A stretch of 64,000 nucleotides of DNA from Muribaculaceae bacterium (GTDB taxonomy: Bacteria; Bacteroidota; Bacteroidia; Bacteroidales; Muribaculaceae). The translations under genes and the position numbers were made by a program. The notes under the pieces were generated by a model that made no database searches, had not been told where the DNA came from, and saw only the letters and a program-made list of their open reading frames with translations. Below are positions 50,901 to 59,500 of this stretch, piece by piece. The stretch lies in contig JAFZAC010000037.1 in NCBI GenBank assembly GCA_017548365.1, positions 1 to 64,000 of the forward strand, written 5' to 3'. Every line of letters starts with the position of its first letter. The first letter of the stretch is position 1.

Positions 50901-52818
50901 TTGCTATGCAAGCACAAGCACACTTCCAAAAGTTTCGCTCTACACCCGTGGTGAAATCTTAACTCCCAATCCTCCCGAGTTCTGGCCCGGTGACGAAGAA
51001 TTGATGCCCGAGGACTTCTACGCCGAAGTGTGGAGTGAATATGAAGACCGAGCCGCCATCTATTACTTGTTAGATCCCGCATCGCCACCCGCCAATGCCA
51101 CTACCGTAAAAATCGAAGGCGCACGCGCTGACGATGGTTGGGGCTGGGGCAACATCTTCGTTCCCGGTCCTGGCACTCACACCATTTATGCTGTGGCTGA
51201 GGTCTATGGACACTTGAGTGAAATAGCAAGTGTCACTTACAACACTTATTCTTTAGGCGACTGGAAACTGGTGACCAATAACAGAGACCTGTTTGTTGGC
51301 CAGTATGAGTATATCATCGTCGACGATGACTACAACAAGGTTGTAGGTGCTTACGATGCCACAAATGAGTGCTTCGTTGCATTGCCTCGTGAGAACAATA
51401 TCACATTTGACCCAACCTATGAGACCGCAACAGTCAATAGTGATGATGTGAAAATATTCTCACTTGAGTATGAGCAAGGCTCTGGCTCATGGCGCGAGGG
51501 CTTCCTCAAGGGTGATGACGGCTACTATTACCACGCTATTGGACATGTCTCCAATTGGGATCAAAATCCACCTACACCAGCCATCGTAAGAACACAAGAG
51601 CCACAAAATCCAGAAGATCTTGTTTGGGCTTACAATGGCGGGCACACTGGTTATGTTTATCTCGAGCATGATAATTCCAACATATCTTACAACACAGCTG
51701 ATGGCGTTTTCGATTGCCACAACTGGAATTATCCGCTCGATGATCATCACACAAGAATACGCCTCTACTACCGTGCTAAGCCAATTTCTCTCGCCGACCT
51801 TTGCCAGGAAGGCTCTTTGTGGCAGGAATATACCATCAGCGACGAGCTTATCGCTGTTGCATGTGCCGAGGATGAATGGGGAAGTGTTTACCTGTGGTGT
51901 AAAGACCAAGCTGAATCTATAAATCCTACATATAACACCAACAGCTACGAGGATTTCATGACTGTCAGTGGTGGATTCAATGGAGATTGGGACCAGAGCA
52001 ACTGGATAGCACTGAGATTTAATAATGGTAGTGATCGTAACGAGCCATCAAATTTGTATAATACTATCAAAGAATATGTTGGATATAAGATTAAGCCTGA
52101 AACCGTGAAAGGCTACTATGCCAACAAATATAACTATGTGCTTGAGATGTCAAACTCAAGTTTGGAAACCAATGGGCAATTCCCTTATCCTCTGAACTTG
52201 TATTGTCCAGCCAACTTCCTGCAAGAGAACCTTAAAGGACAAGCTACTGGTCATACTACGAACACGGCCGACAAGCATTACTTCTTCATGAATCCCAAGA
52301 TTCAGGAGGTTTGCTCAATTACTTACGCTGTGTGGAACGGCACAACTTTTGAGTTGCCTGACGTTTCATCGGGTAATCCCGCTAATATTCCAGGAATCAT
52401 TGATGTTTACTGGGATTTCAACAATATGTATGCCGAAGACCCACAAACTGGCAATGTGATTTATAACCTGTATGAAGACTTGGTTGTAGGTGCAGCCTAC
52501 AAGTTCAAAGCCATCGTTCAAAGACCTGAGCCAGCGCCTAAAGCCCCATCGCTTAGAGAAGGCGAGACTGGTCACACTCCTGGCGGCTATACTTCCGACG
52601 GCAGCTATAGAGTTTATCCATTCGACTTCGATCCCAAGAGTCCTGAGAGCATTATCACTAACATTAGCACTGTTAATGTAGGTAATGCTCATGTTAAGAG
52701 TGTGAAGTATGTCAACGTGGCCGGTATCGTGAGCGATCGTCCATTCCAGGGCGTGAATATCGTGATTACTGAGTTCACCGACGGCACTCGCACAACAACC
52801 AAGATGCTGCGTAAGTAA
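47986..52818 (+). CDS. Large modular surface protein, likely T9SS cargo
   Basis: A 1610-residue protein starting at the ATG at 47986 ahead of a signal peptide ending VGART. Recognisable modules are an N-terminal beta-sandwich (about 25-160), a chitobiase-C/FN3-like domain (about 163-245, PTISLSPSAPYYEGDEV) and an OB-like segment (about 248-425). Then comes a stretch starting GYYLVGNFNM and InlB-like repeats (about 640-825). Two copies of a beta-rich repeat follow, starting WDLVTDASELVDGNEYIIV and WKLVTNNRDLFVGQYEYIIV. The end (YVNVAGIVSDRPFQGVNIVI, then TDGTRTTTKMLRK) fits a T9SS type A C-terminal signal. No enzyme domain is seen; an adhesive or glycan-binding role is inferred. Confidence 0.82.
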   Translation: MKKLLTFLTLLTLFFTTVGARTVIDTLSYKTTGISGGSYSSFSGKTENSTAVYAGNCAGSSNTIQLRNSSNSGVITTASGGKVKKITVTWHNPASGDKLVFYGKNSAYSSTADIYNTSKQGTRLGYIEYGGSNSLIVEGDFEYLSFRPINNVVYLTNVIIEWELPLDPPTISLSPSAPYYEGDEVTATMSTTEAGASIQYKLNDGNWTEYNSSNPPTFSTTTTIQAKVVLDGDESEVATETATFGPSCSTVAEILALADDTQFKFRGNLVVSGKGGDSGKHLYAQDATGGIHLFDDMPDYATEDLIPPGFIAKKTTYHGAVELEDLQNMSEATTTGELNAVELTPNQVTQNNPFIYALINNALIEQPGEFMSINVNGESVSLQETFPGVETPIVGKTYNIYGVTNWNNDARFMPLAFEEVMIDPGDGYYLVGNFNMESDGTTWVVKDARYKFTEENGTYTLNTNLPNISGGVFFKVVHVDGNTNTLYGGEAGDYFGITRTVNSNIELKSGDAGKNFKLNIGGPTNFTITQTRNNESLSVSRDALLYYKGDNNNWDLTPMTATDNGWTTSQEIAANGKFGFAEEWGDHHGGSGWVIKSEHYNTEIPVTDTDDFIMETAGEYLLIVNNALSTLTVEASRNITCTAISDVPNSHNEQDGYKAGGTIVAMVDGNTATKALPGETVTLEATPWNGYTLHSIVLKYSVTDNDETTVIENELTPANGVYSFEMPNADVEVTANFYAGGYPITVVSEHGTYNGPYSATVGETVEFNITDIEDGYRIIGVTATFTNNNGGTTSLTIKKNQNNSYSFGMPPFPVNIEVVYKHHSTAAGLWDLVTDASELVDGNEYIIVYPDYYGDDHMTMSTTQNRNNRGATSIAFEDYFSVAGVTNDDTQVFKLEGDNSGWYFKADGGYIYAASANNNWLRTGVQKNDNAKASITFEAGEDGIVYANIVFQGENTRNDLRYNPNNGSPLFSCYASTSTLPKVSLYTRGEILTPNPPEFWPGDEELMPEDFYAEVWSEYEDRAAIYYLLDPASPPANATTVKIEGARADDGWGWGNIFVPGPGTHTIYAVAEVYGHLSEIASVTYNTYSLGDWKLVTNNRDLFVGQYEYIIVDDDYNKVVGAYDATNECFVALPRENNITFDPTYETATVNSDDVKIFSLEYEQGSGSWREGFLKGDDGYYYHAIGHVSNWDQNPPTPAIVRTQEPQNPEDLVWAYNGGHTGYVYLEHDNSNISYNTADGVFDCHNWNYPLDDHHTRIRLYYRAKPISLADLCQEGSLWQEYTISDELIAVACAEDEWGSVYLWCKDQAESINPTYNTNSYEDFMTVSGGFNGDWDQSNWIALRFNNGSDRNEPSNLYNTIKEYVGYKIKPETVKGYYANKYNYVLEMSNSSLETNGQFPYPLNLYCPANFLQENLKGQATGHTTNTADKHYFFMNPKIQEVCSITYAVWNGTTFELPDVSSGNPANIPGIIDVYWDFNNMYAEDPQTGNVIYNLYEDLVVGAAYKFKAIVQRPEPAPKAPSLREGETGHTPGGYTSDGSYRVYPFDFDPKSPESIITNISTVNVGNAHVKSVKYVNVAGIVSDRPFQGVNIVITEFTDGTRTTTKMLRK

Positions 52819-52841
52819 CAAAGAGAATCATCCTTATTCAC

Positions 52842-52875
52842 AATAAAGGCGGTGCCAATTGGCATCGCCTTTATT
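52842..52875. terminator. Bidirectional terminator
   Basis: A 15-bp stem with one G-T pair (AATAAAGGCGGTGCC / GGCATCGCCTTTATT) and an AATT loop lies between the convergent surface-protein and ispG genes. Confidence 0.8.
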
Positions 52876-52894
52876 GTTCTGTCTAAAAGAAGGA

Positions 52895-54706
52895 TTACGG
52901 CTCCACCCAGTCGCCGTTTTGTTTTATCAGGGCGATGAGGCGAGGGATGGCTTCGGCTTCGGGGATGTTTTTCTCGATGCACTCTTTGCCTTTATAGAGG
53001 CTGATTTTTCCTACGGCGGCTCCTACGTAGCCATAGTCGGCATCGGCCATCTCGCCAGGTCCGTTCACCACGCATCCCATCACGCCAATCTTGAGGTGGG
53101 TGAGGTGAGAAGTGGCTTCTTGCACACGGTGTACTGTGGTTTGCAGGTCAAACATCGTCCTGCCGCAGCTTGGGCAAGAGATAAATTCAGTCTTAGTGGT
53201 GCGCAATCGTGCCGCTTGCAATATGGCAAAAGCATATCCCACCACTTCATTCTGGTTCTCATAATCTGGCGCTTCGAGCCAAGTGCCGTCGCCCAAACCA
53301 TTGAGCAGCACTGCGCCAAGGTCGGCTCCCGCCTTAACTTGAAGCCACTCGCTGTCGATGTCAAGATATGTGTTGTGAAGTATGACTGGGCAGTTGATGT
53401 CAGCATCTACAAGTGCATGGATGAGCGACTGCTGGCATCCACTAATATTCACGTTGTCGGGGCTGACAATCAGTGCAACGTTAATGCATTCCTTTAGGAA
53501 GATCAGCTGCTCAACAGGAGTGCTCGCTGGAACATTTAGCCACTTGATGGGTGCTTTAGTCGTAGAGTCCCAGTTGTCGAGTGAGAATAGGGGAGATGTG
53601 TTGGCCTCACCATGGTATTTGTCCGCTGGCACTATGAAGTTGTCGCTTTCGTTCAAGGCACCGTTTGTGCTAAAGAAGAAATCGGGGCGACGTGTGCCAG
53701 TAATTTCTTCTGGCAGGCACGAAGCTATGACTATGGGTTTCTTTCCTCCTACTAAGCCTGTAATAGCAGTGCCCACTCGTCGCTCAGGCATAAGTGGATT
53801 ATAGCCCTTGCTGTAGCAACCACTGATGTGAGAATGATTCTCGCGGCTGGCGATGTAGTCAACGAGTTTGTTGGCCACTGGCACCTCAAGCTCAGGGTCT
53901 TCGCTCAGTGACACACGGATTGTGTCGCCCAGTCCTTGGCTCATCAGTGCACCAATGCCTACTGCGCTCTTGATGCGTCCGTCTTCACCAAATCCTGCCT
54001 CGGTAACACCTAGATGCAGAGGGAAGTGCATATCTTCTGCATCCATAGCGGCAACAAGACGTCGCACCGCCTCAACCATCACAACTACGTTCGACGCTTT
54101 CATTGAAATCACTACGTCCATGAACTTCTGTTCTACAAAGACTCGCAGATATTCCATCACGCTTTCTACCATGCCAGGGGCGGTGTTGCCGTAACGGCTC
54201 ATGATACGGTCGCTTAGGGAGCCGTGGTTCACGCCCAGACGCACTGCTGTGCTATGTTCGCGGCACAGGTCAATGAATGGCACCAGCGAGTCGTGGATGC
54301 GTTGCAACTCGGCTTGATATTCCTTGTCGGTATAGGTGAGGCTCTTAAATTGTCGAGCTGGGTCAACGAAGTTGCCGGGGTTGATGCGGACTTTATCGGT
54401 GACTTGTGCTGCCACCATAGCAGCTCGAGGATTGAAGTGTATGTCGGCGACCAGGGGCACCATGCAACCTCGGTTGCGGAGTTCGGTACGGATGAGTCCA
54501 AGATTTTCGGCCTCTTTAATGCCTTGAGTGGTAAGTCGCACATAATGTGCGCCAGCGTTGGCTATGCGCAGGCATTGCTCGACACTTCCCTCTATATCGT
54601 TGGTCGAGGTGTTGGTCATCGACTGAACTCTCACAGGGAAGTCACTGCCCAATGGTGTGTCCCCTATGTTTACTGTCACTGTATTGCGGCGGTGGTAGTT
54701 GAACAT
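52895..54706 (-). CDS. ispG: 4-hydroxy-3-methylbut-2-enyl diphosphate synthase, long form
   Basis: A 603-residue enzyme of the MEP isoprenoid pathway. The N-terminal TIM barrel starts NTVTVNIGDTPLG; the C-terminal 4Fe-4S domain has CPSCGRT and GCVVNGPGEMADAD, containing the cluster cysteines. The ~250 residues between them are the extra domain typical of the Bacteroidetes, Chlamydia and plant form. The ATG at 54704-54706 is preferred over a TTG one codon upstream. A tandem AACTTAACACTT-type repeat sits directly before the start. Confidence 0.95.
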   Translation of the reverse strand: MFNYHRRNTVTVNIGDTPLGSDFPVRVQSMTNTSTNDIEGSVEQCLRIANAGAHYVRLTTQGIKEAENLGLIRTELRNRGCMVPLVADIHFNPRAAMVAAQVTDKVRINPGNFVDPARQFKSLTYTDKEYQAELQRIHDSLVPFIDLCREHSTAVRLGVNHGSLSDRIMSRYGNTAPGMVESVMEYLRVFVEQKFMDVVISMKASNVVVMVEAVRRLVAAMDAEDMHFPLHLGVTEAGFGEDGRIKSAVGIGALMSQGLGDTIRVSLSEDPELEVPVANKLVDYIASRENHSHISGCYSKGYNPLMPERRVGTAITGLVGGKKPIVIASCLPEEITGTRRPDFFFSTNGALNESDNFIVPADKYHGEANTSPLFSLDNWDSTTKAPIKWLNVPASTPVEQLIFLKECINVALIVSPDNVNISGCQQSLIHALVDADINCPVILHNTYLDIDSEWLQVKAGADLGAVLLNGLGDGTWLEAPDYENQNEVVGYAFAILQAARLRTTKTEFISCPSCGRTMFDLQTTVHRVQEATSHLTHLKIGVMGCVVNGPGEMADADYGYVGAAVGKISLYKGKECIEKNIPEAEAIPRLIALIKQNGDWVEP

Positions 54707-54710
54707 CAAT

Positions 54711-54740
54711 TTTTAAATGTTAAGTTTCAAGTGTTAAGTT
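54711..54740 (-). repeat. AACTTAACACTT repeat in the ispG leader
   Basis: On the minus strand AACTTAACACTT (plus 54729-54740) and AAACTTAACATTT (plus 54715-54727) lie in tandem, ending 8 nt before the ispG start. Spacing and sequence match the ribE leader at 33852-33883. Confidence 0.6.
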
Positions 54741-54758
54741 ATAAGTGGATTTTGGTCT

Positions 54759-54786
54759 CCGATTTCCGATCACGATACTCGATTCT
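54759..54786 (+). repeat. GATCACGA repeat block
   Basis: CCGATTTCCGATCACGATAC followed by TCGATTCT resembles the block at 23754-23782. It lies between the ispG leader and the stop of the membrane-protein gene. Confidence 0.45.
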
Positions 54787-54791
54787 TGAAT

Positions 54792-55442
54792 TTATCCGAA
54801 GAGTCGCATCATCAGGGATACGCACAATACTCCATTAAGGAATCCTGCCAGGATTTGGAGGATGTCGTGGCGCTTGAGCAGCAGGCGCGCTGTTCCCAGC
54901 ACTCCGCACAGGCCTATTGTTACTAAGATGAAGAATGTCATCCACACGGGGCTAATGACTTCTAACTCCATGGCGTTGAGCTGCCATAGCAGTGCCAGCA
55001 CTCCGCCCATTCCTGCCATGTGAGCGCTAATTTTCCACTTGATATTGACAAGTGTTGAGATGAGGCATGCTAGTGTGCCTCCTGCTGCATACATTATTAA
55101 CCATTTAGGCTCGTGTGTATAAACCATATACCACACGGCGATTCCGTAATAGATTGTTCCTGCTATGTAAGGAATCAAACGCTCTTCGCGCTTTAACATG
55201 CGTTTGTCCTTGATTAGCTTGAAATTGTGCAGCACGGCAATGGTTGCCATTGGCAACACACATGTGATGCCTAGAATAATCACTAGCAGCTTGATGCGTA
55301 CTCCAGTGGGGTCGAGTACTTTAGGTGAGATACTCAACGCCAAGAACAGTCCATAGCTTGGCGTGAGCAGTGGGCTGAAAATAGTGGAGATAAGTTTAGC
55401 TGTCTCATCGAGGAGTCTGATTCGTGCGAGATGGGAAGACAT
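54792..55442 (-). CDS. Membrane protein, PAP2-like without catalytic motifs
   Basis: A 216-residue integral membrane protein with about six helices. The WKISAHMAGMGG motif (about 132-143) is near where PAP2 phosphatases carry SxxH, and related proteins are often labelled PAP2-like, but the KxxxxxxRP and SRxxxxxHxxxD motifs are absent. Function unknown. It lies 28 nt behind rpoN and 86 nt ahead of ispG. Confidence 0.7.
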   Translation of the reverse strand: MSSHLARIRLLDETAKLISTIFSPLLTPSYGLFLALSISPKVLDPTGVRIKLLVIILGITCVLPMATIAVLHNFKLIKDKRMLKREERLIPYIAGTIYYGIAVWYMVYTHEPKWLIMYAAGGTLACLISTLVNIKWKISAHMAGMGGVLALLWQLNAMELEVISPVWMTFFILVTIGLCGVLGTARLLLKRHDILQILAGFLNGVLCVSLMMRLFG

Positions 55443-55469
55443 AGTGATATCTTAAACTTAGTAGTGTGA

Positions 55470-56981
55470 TTATAAAGATTTTCGTTGTCGTGCCACAGGG
55501 ATGTTTAGGCTATCGCGGTATTTTGCAACAGTGCGTCGCTTGATTGGGAACCCCTTGTCCTGAAGGGCTTTGCATAGCTGTTCATCGCTCAATGGCTTTC
55601 GCTTGTTCTCGCCATCGATGAGCTGCTTGAGAGTTTCTTTAATTGCAGTCGAAGAAACCTGGTCGTTATCGTCAAGCCCCTTGCTGAAGAAGTATTTCAG
55701 GTCAAAAATGCCCCAATTGGTATCAACATATTTGTTTTGATGCGCTCTCGAAATTGTTGAAACGTCATATCCTGTAGCTTCGGCTATATCATTGAGGACC
55801 ATGGGTTTGAGTGTCATAGTGTCGCCAGTGATAAAGAATTCCTGTTGCTTAAGCATGATTGCTTTCATGATGTTGAAGAGTTTCTCCTGACGCATCTTGA
55901 GCAGCTTGATGAAGTTGCTGGCGTTCTCATATTGCCTCTTGATGAGTACGTCTTCGTCACGTTCTTTCATCAGCTTGTTCTTCTTGTTGGTGATGCGACG
56001 GTATTCTAGTTCGTAGCTCTCCGATATTTGAAGTTCAGGAATGTCGTTAACAACCGTAAGTTGCAATTTGTCGTTATCGGTGTTGATGACAAAGTCGGGG
56101 GTTATGTGAGTGGCGTTGCCCATGCGTTCTCCCGAGCCAAAGATGTTGCCAGGCCTAGGGTTGGTGCGCTTGATAATCTGGTCGGCACGTTCAAAAAGAT
56201 CCTTGTTAATGCCCATGTCATTGAGAATCTTGTCGTAATGGTGCTTCTCATAAGCGCCGAAATAGTCCTTGATGATTTTGTAGGCTACTTGTGCGGCATT
56301 GATGTCGACTCCTTTCATATCTTCGATTTGGAACAGAATACACTCTTGTGTACTTGTGGCGCCAATTCCAGCCGGCTCCAGATCTTGAATGACTTCAAGC
56401 ACATCTTGAACCTCTTGGGGGGTGACAAACTCATTTTCGCGCGAGATTATGTCGCCGCAAATAGAGTGTATGGGGCGTCGCATCAAGCCGTCATCGTCAA
56501 TCTCTCCAATGATGTACTCGGCAATGAGCAGTTGTCGCTCGTCGAGGTCTCGCTCGCGCACTTGATTCATCAAGACCTCATACATCGACTCCTCGTTGAC
56601 AACCGGAGGACGATAGCCATCGCTAGTGCCACTATTGCGTCGCCGAGTTTGGATGAATGCGAGACCGTCGTCATTGCTGTCGTTGTAATCGTCATCGCTT
56701 TGGGCGTAAGGCGACTCGAAAGGGTCCTCGTTGGCCGAATCCATGTCGTTGTCATCGGAACCATCGTCGCTGTTCTTGTCGTAATTATCGTTGTTTTCGT
56801 TCTCGTTGGCCTGTTCTAGTGCTGGATTGTCGTCAAGTTCAAGCTCGATGCGGTCTTTTATCTCTTCATCGTTCATCTCGATGAGTTGCCCCAGGATTAC
56901 CTGGTTCTGGTGAGCGCGTTGCACCTGAACCTGTTCCTGGCTCATTTTCTGTATCTGTTTGAAGTCGTTATTCTCGCTCAT
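55470..56981 (-). CDS. rpoN: RNA polymerase sigma-54 factor
   Basis: A 503-residue sigma-54 factor. The N-terminal activator-contact region is Gln-rich (QKMSQEQVQVQRAHQNQVILGQL), followed by a long acidic linker rich in Asp, Asn and Glu (about 55-105), the core-binding region, a central HTH (about 385-410, DIAEATGYDVSTISRAHQNKY) and the RpoN box RRTVAKYR at 482-489. It works with AAA+ activators, none of which is in the window. The gene starts 7 nt behind the dihydrouridine-synthase stop. Confidence 0.95.
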   Translation of the reverse strand: MSENNDFKQIQKMSQEQVQVQRAHQNQVILGQLIEMNDEEIKDRIELELDDNPALEQANENENNDNYDKNSDDGSDDNDMDSANEDPFESPYAQSDDDYNDSNDDGLAFIQTRRRNSGTSDGYRPPVVNEESMYEVLMNQVRERDLDERQLLIAEYIIGEIDDDGLMRRPIHSICGDIISRENEFVTPQEVQDVLEVIQDLEPAGIGATSTQECILFQIEDMKGVDINAAQVAYKIIKDYFGAYEKHHYDKILNDMGINKDLFERADQIIKRTNPRPGNIFGSGERMGNATHITPDFVINTDNDKLQLTVVNDIPELQISESYELEYRRITNKKNKLMKERDEDVLIKRQYENASNFIKLLKMRQEKLFNIMKAIMLKQQEFFITGDTMTLKPMVLNDIAEATGYDVSTISRAHQNKYVDTNWGIFDLKYFFSKGLDDNDQVSSTAIKETLKQLIDGENKRKPLSDEQLCKALQDKGFPIKRRTVAKYRDSLNIPVARQRKSL

Positions 56982-56988
56982 AGTAGTT

Positions 56989-57987
56989 TTATGATTCGGG
57001 TTCTAGAGTTGGAAAGATATTGTTCTCAATGTGGTCGAGGATAGAGGTAAGCTCGGCCTTAGTGTTGGCGCGAAGCATAGCGATGCGTGTGTCGCGGAAA
57101 TTCTTGATGCCCTTGAGCAGTGGAGTTGCGGCAAGGTGACGGCGAATGTGCAATATGCCCCGGTACTCATCGATACGATCGATGCTCTCGTCAATCTGTC
57201 GTCGCAGCAACGCCATCTTTTCGTGACGGCTGATGATAGGCAAAGTTCCGTCTGTAATATATTGCTTCATCTCACGGAAAATCCATGGAGCACCAATTGA
57301 GGCGCGTCCCACCATGATGCCGTCAACGCCGTAGCGGTCATAATATTCGGCGAGTTTTTGCGGAGTGGTTATGTCTCCGTTGCCAATGATGGGAATCGTC
57401 ATGCGAGGGTTGTTCTTAACCTCGCCAATTAGAGTCCAGTCGGCCTCGCCGTTATACATCTGCGAACGTGTGCGGCCATGGATGGTGAGTGCTTGAATGC
57501 CGCAGTCTTGCAATTGTTCGGCAAGTTCCACTATAATCTTGTTGTTGCAGTCCCAACCCAGGCGTGTCTTGGCAGTAACAGGCACGTCGACCGCTTTCAC
57601 CACCTCGCGTGTGATTTCGAGCAATAGTGGTACATTCTGGAGCAAACCGGCTCCAGCACCTTTGCGTGCAACCTTTTTCACAGGGCACCCAAAATTGATG
57701 TCGAGAACGTCGGGCTTTGCCTCTTGGGCAATCTTGGCAGCCTCAACCATCGGCCCCACTTCTCGTCCATAAATTTGGATCGCTGCAGGTCGCTCGCCAG
57801 GGTTGATGATCATCTTGCGCAATGTGCTGTCAATGTTACGAATCACCGCATCGGCACTCACAAACTCGGTATAAACCATGTCAGCGCCCTGTTCACGGCA
57901 AATTTGCCTGAACGACACATCGGTGACGTCCTCCATAGGAGCGAGCATCACCGGGCGTGAGCCTAAGTCTATGTTGCCAATTTTCAT
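56989..57987 (-). CDS. dusB: tRNA-dihydrouridine synthase
   Basis: A 332-residue flavin enzyme that reduces uridines in the tRNA D-loop. The TIM barrel shows LAPMEDVTDVSFR at the start, the catalytic-cysteine region NFGCPVKKVARKGAGAGLL (about 99-117), TIHGRTRSQMYNG and the FMN-phosphate motif GIMVGRASIGAPW. The DusB name is by overall likeness; other Dus members are possible. Probably in one transcript with rpoN. Confidence 0.9.
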   Translation of the reverse strand: MKIGNIDLGSRPVMLAPMEDVTDVSFRQICREQGADMVYTEFVSADAVIRNIDSTLRKMIINPGERPAAIQIYGREVGPMVEAAKIAQEAKPDVLDINFGCPVKKVARKGAGAGLLQNVPLLLEITREVVKAVDVPVTAKTRLGWDCNNKIIVELAEQLQDCGIQALTIHGRTRSQMYNGEADWTLIGEVKNNPRMTIPIIGNGDITTPQKLAEYYDRYGVDGIMVGRASIGAPWIFREMKQYITDGTLPIISRHEKMALLRRQIDESIDRIDEYRGILHIRRHLAATPLLKGIKNFRDTRIAMLRANTKAELTSILDHIENNIFPTLEPES

Positions 57988-58038
57988 GTGGTCGAGAATT
58001 GTATGACTGCAAATTTACAACAAAAAAACAAAGTATCC

Positions 58039-59358
58039 TTAATAAGTTTGATGTTTTTTGCTCCACTGTTGAATCCATAGTATAGTCTGCACCAAACTGC
58101 GTGTTGTAAGGAATGCTATAAAGGCTGTCCATAGGGTATGGTTCCCCCACGATGCTGGAAGAGTGAAATAGAGCAAGAAAAAGACAGTACATGCGGTGGC
58201 TACTGCGATGAGCATGCCTCTTGTGGCAGTTACACCTATGAAGACTCCGTCCCACACAAATGCTGCCATACTAACTATAGGCACAATCGAGCACCACCAG
58301 TGGTAGTCCATGGCAATGTCTACTACTTGCTGTTGGCTTGTGAACATAGTAAAGATTGGGTTTGGAAAAATGCTGTAGGCGATGACAAAAAACAATGTCG
58401 TAGCAGTGCTCCAAACAAAAAGCCATCGCACGCACTTATGCATCATCTTGTGATTGCGCGCTCCATAATATTTTCCGGCTACAGCCTCTCCTGCAAATGC
58501 GATGCCGTCCATGAAATAGCTGTATAGATGAAACAGTTGCTGCATCATAGTGTTTACAGCCAGCACAATGTCGCCACTGCGGGCGCCGGCACGAATGAAG
58601 AACAGGTTCACCACAAGCATGAAGATGCAGCGCACAAAAATATCGCTGCTCACCTTGAAAAAACGTCCGCTGCCCTTGAAGTTGAAAGCGCGGGAAAAGT
58701 GCAGGCAGCGAGTGATGTGAGCAAACTTTTTCCTAACTCTCCAGCAAGCATAAATAGCTCCAACCCACACCGATGACAGAGTGCCTAGGGCAATGCCTTT
58801 GAATCCCATATTTAAGACATAAACGGCAATGAGACTCATAATGACATTTAGCACATTCACACCAATGGAAATAATCATGGGGCTACGAGAGTCTTGCATA
58901 CCCAGCAGCCAGCCTTTTATCGACATGGTGACGAGTACGGCAGGGGCTCCCCACACAACGATACCGAAATAGGTGGCAGCAAGCGCCGAAACTTCGGGAC
59001 TGGGACCCATTATCCATAGTAAGAGCCATTGTAGGGGTGCCTGAAGCAGTATCATGGCGATACCAACAACAAGAGCTATTGCGCTTGAGCGCTGAAGTGT
59101 GTCGACTTGTTCTTGGTGAGAGCCGCTACCATAGGCCTGAGCTGTGAGTCCAGAGGTTCCCATGCGCAGGAATCCGAAGTTCCAGTACAGAACGTTCATC
59201 ATCATCGCACCCACTGCAACAGCTCCAATGAACTGCGGTGCTCCCAGGTGTCCTGCGATGCCCGTGTCAAGGAGTCCCAACAGAGGCTCGGCAATGTTGG
59301 CAACAATCGCTGGCAGCGAGATCGCCATAATTTCTCTATTTATTTTCGAGAGTTTCAT
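58039..59358 (-). CDS. MATE-family efflux transporter (DinF-like)
   Basis: A 439-residue protein with twelve predicted helices arranged as two six-helix halves. The start (ISLPAIVANIAEPLLGLLDTGIAGHLG) is typical of the DinF branch of MATE transporters, which expel drugs or metabolites by sodium or proton antiport. It is the first gene of the run leading to dusB and rpoN. Its upstream minus-strand sequence has TATCTTTG, a good -7 match, about 10 nt before the start. Confidence 0.92.
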   Translation of the reverse strand: MKLSKINREIMAISLPAIVANIAEPLLGLLDTGIAGHLGAPQFIGAVAVGAMMMNVLYWNFGFLRMGTSGLTAQAYGSGSHQEQVDTLQRSSAIALVVGIAMILLQAPLQWLLLWIMGPSPEVSALAATYFGIVVWGAPAVLVTMSIKGWLLGMQDSRSPMIISIGVNVLNVIMSLIAVYVLNMGFKGIALGTLSSVWVGAIYACWRVRKKFAHITRCLHFSRAFNFKGSGRFFKVSSDIFVRCIFMLVVNLFFIRAGARSGDIVLAVNTMMQQLFHLYSYFMDGIAFAGEAVAGKYYGARNHKMMHKCVRWLFVWSTATTLFFVIAYSIFPNPIFTMFTSQQQVVDIAMDYHWWCSIVPIVSMAAFVWDGVFIGVTATRGMLIAVATACTVFFLLYFTLPASWGNHTLWTAFIAFLTTRSLVQTILWIQQWSKKHQTY

Positions 59359-59440
59359 AAAAACGGCACAAAGATAGTAAATAAGTCACATCAATTAATC
59401 GTTAAGAGTGTGCCAGTTTGTTAAACTTATTTAATGGTTA

Positions 59441-59470
59441 TTGGGAGTATCGGTTTTGTTGTTAACTTTG
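59441..59470 (+). promoter_or_regulatory. Predicted promoter of the lipoprotein gene
   Basis: TTG at 59441-59443, a 19-nt spacer and TAACTTTG at 59463-59470 match the Bacteroidetes consensus; the ATG at 59501 is 30 nt downstream. Confidence 0.65.
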
Positions 59471-59500
59471 CAATCAATAATAATTCTAAATAATAAAAAA

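Noticed and set aside
54792..55442. Active PAP2 phosphatase
   Set aside because: Only a loose likeness remains; the KxxxxxxRP and SRxxxxxHxxxD motifs are missing, so only membrane protein is claimed.
56028..56819. Plus-strand frame of 263 codons opposite rpoN
   Set aside because: It is antisense to rpoN; its Val/Ile-rich end mirrors the Asp/Asn linker of sigma-54.
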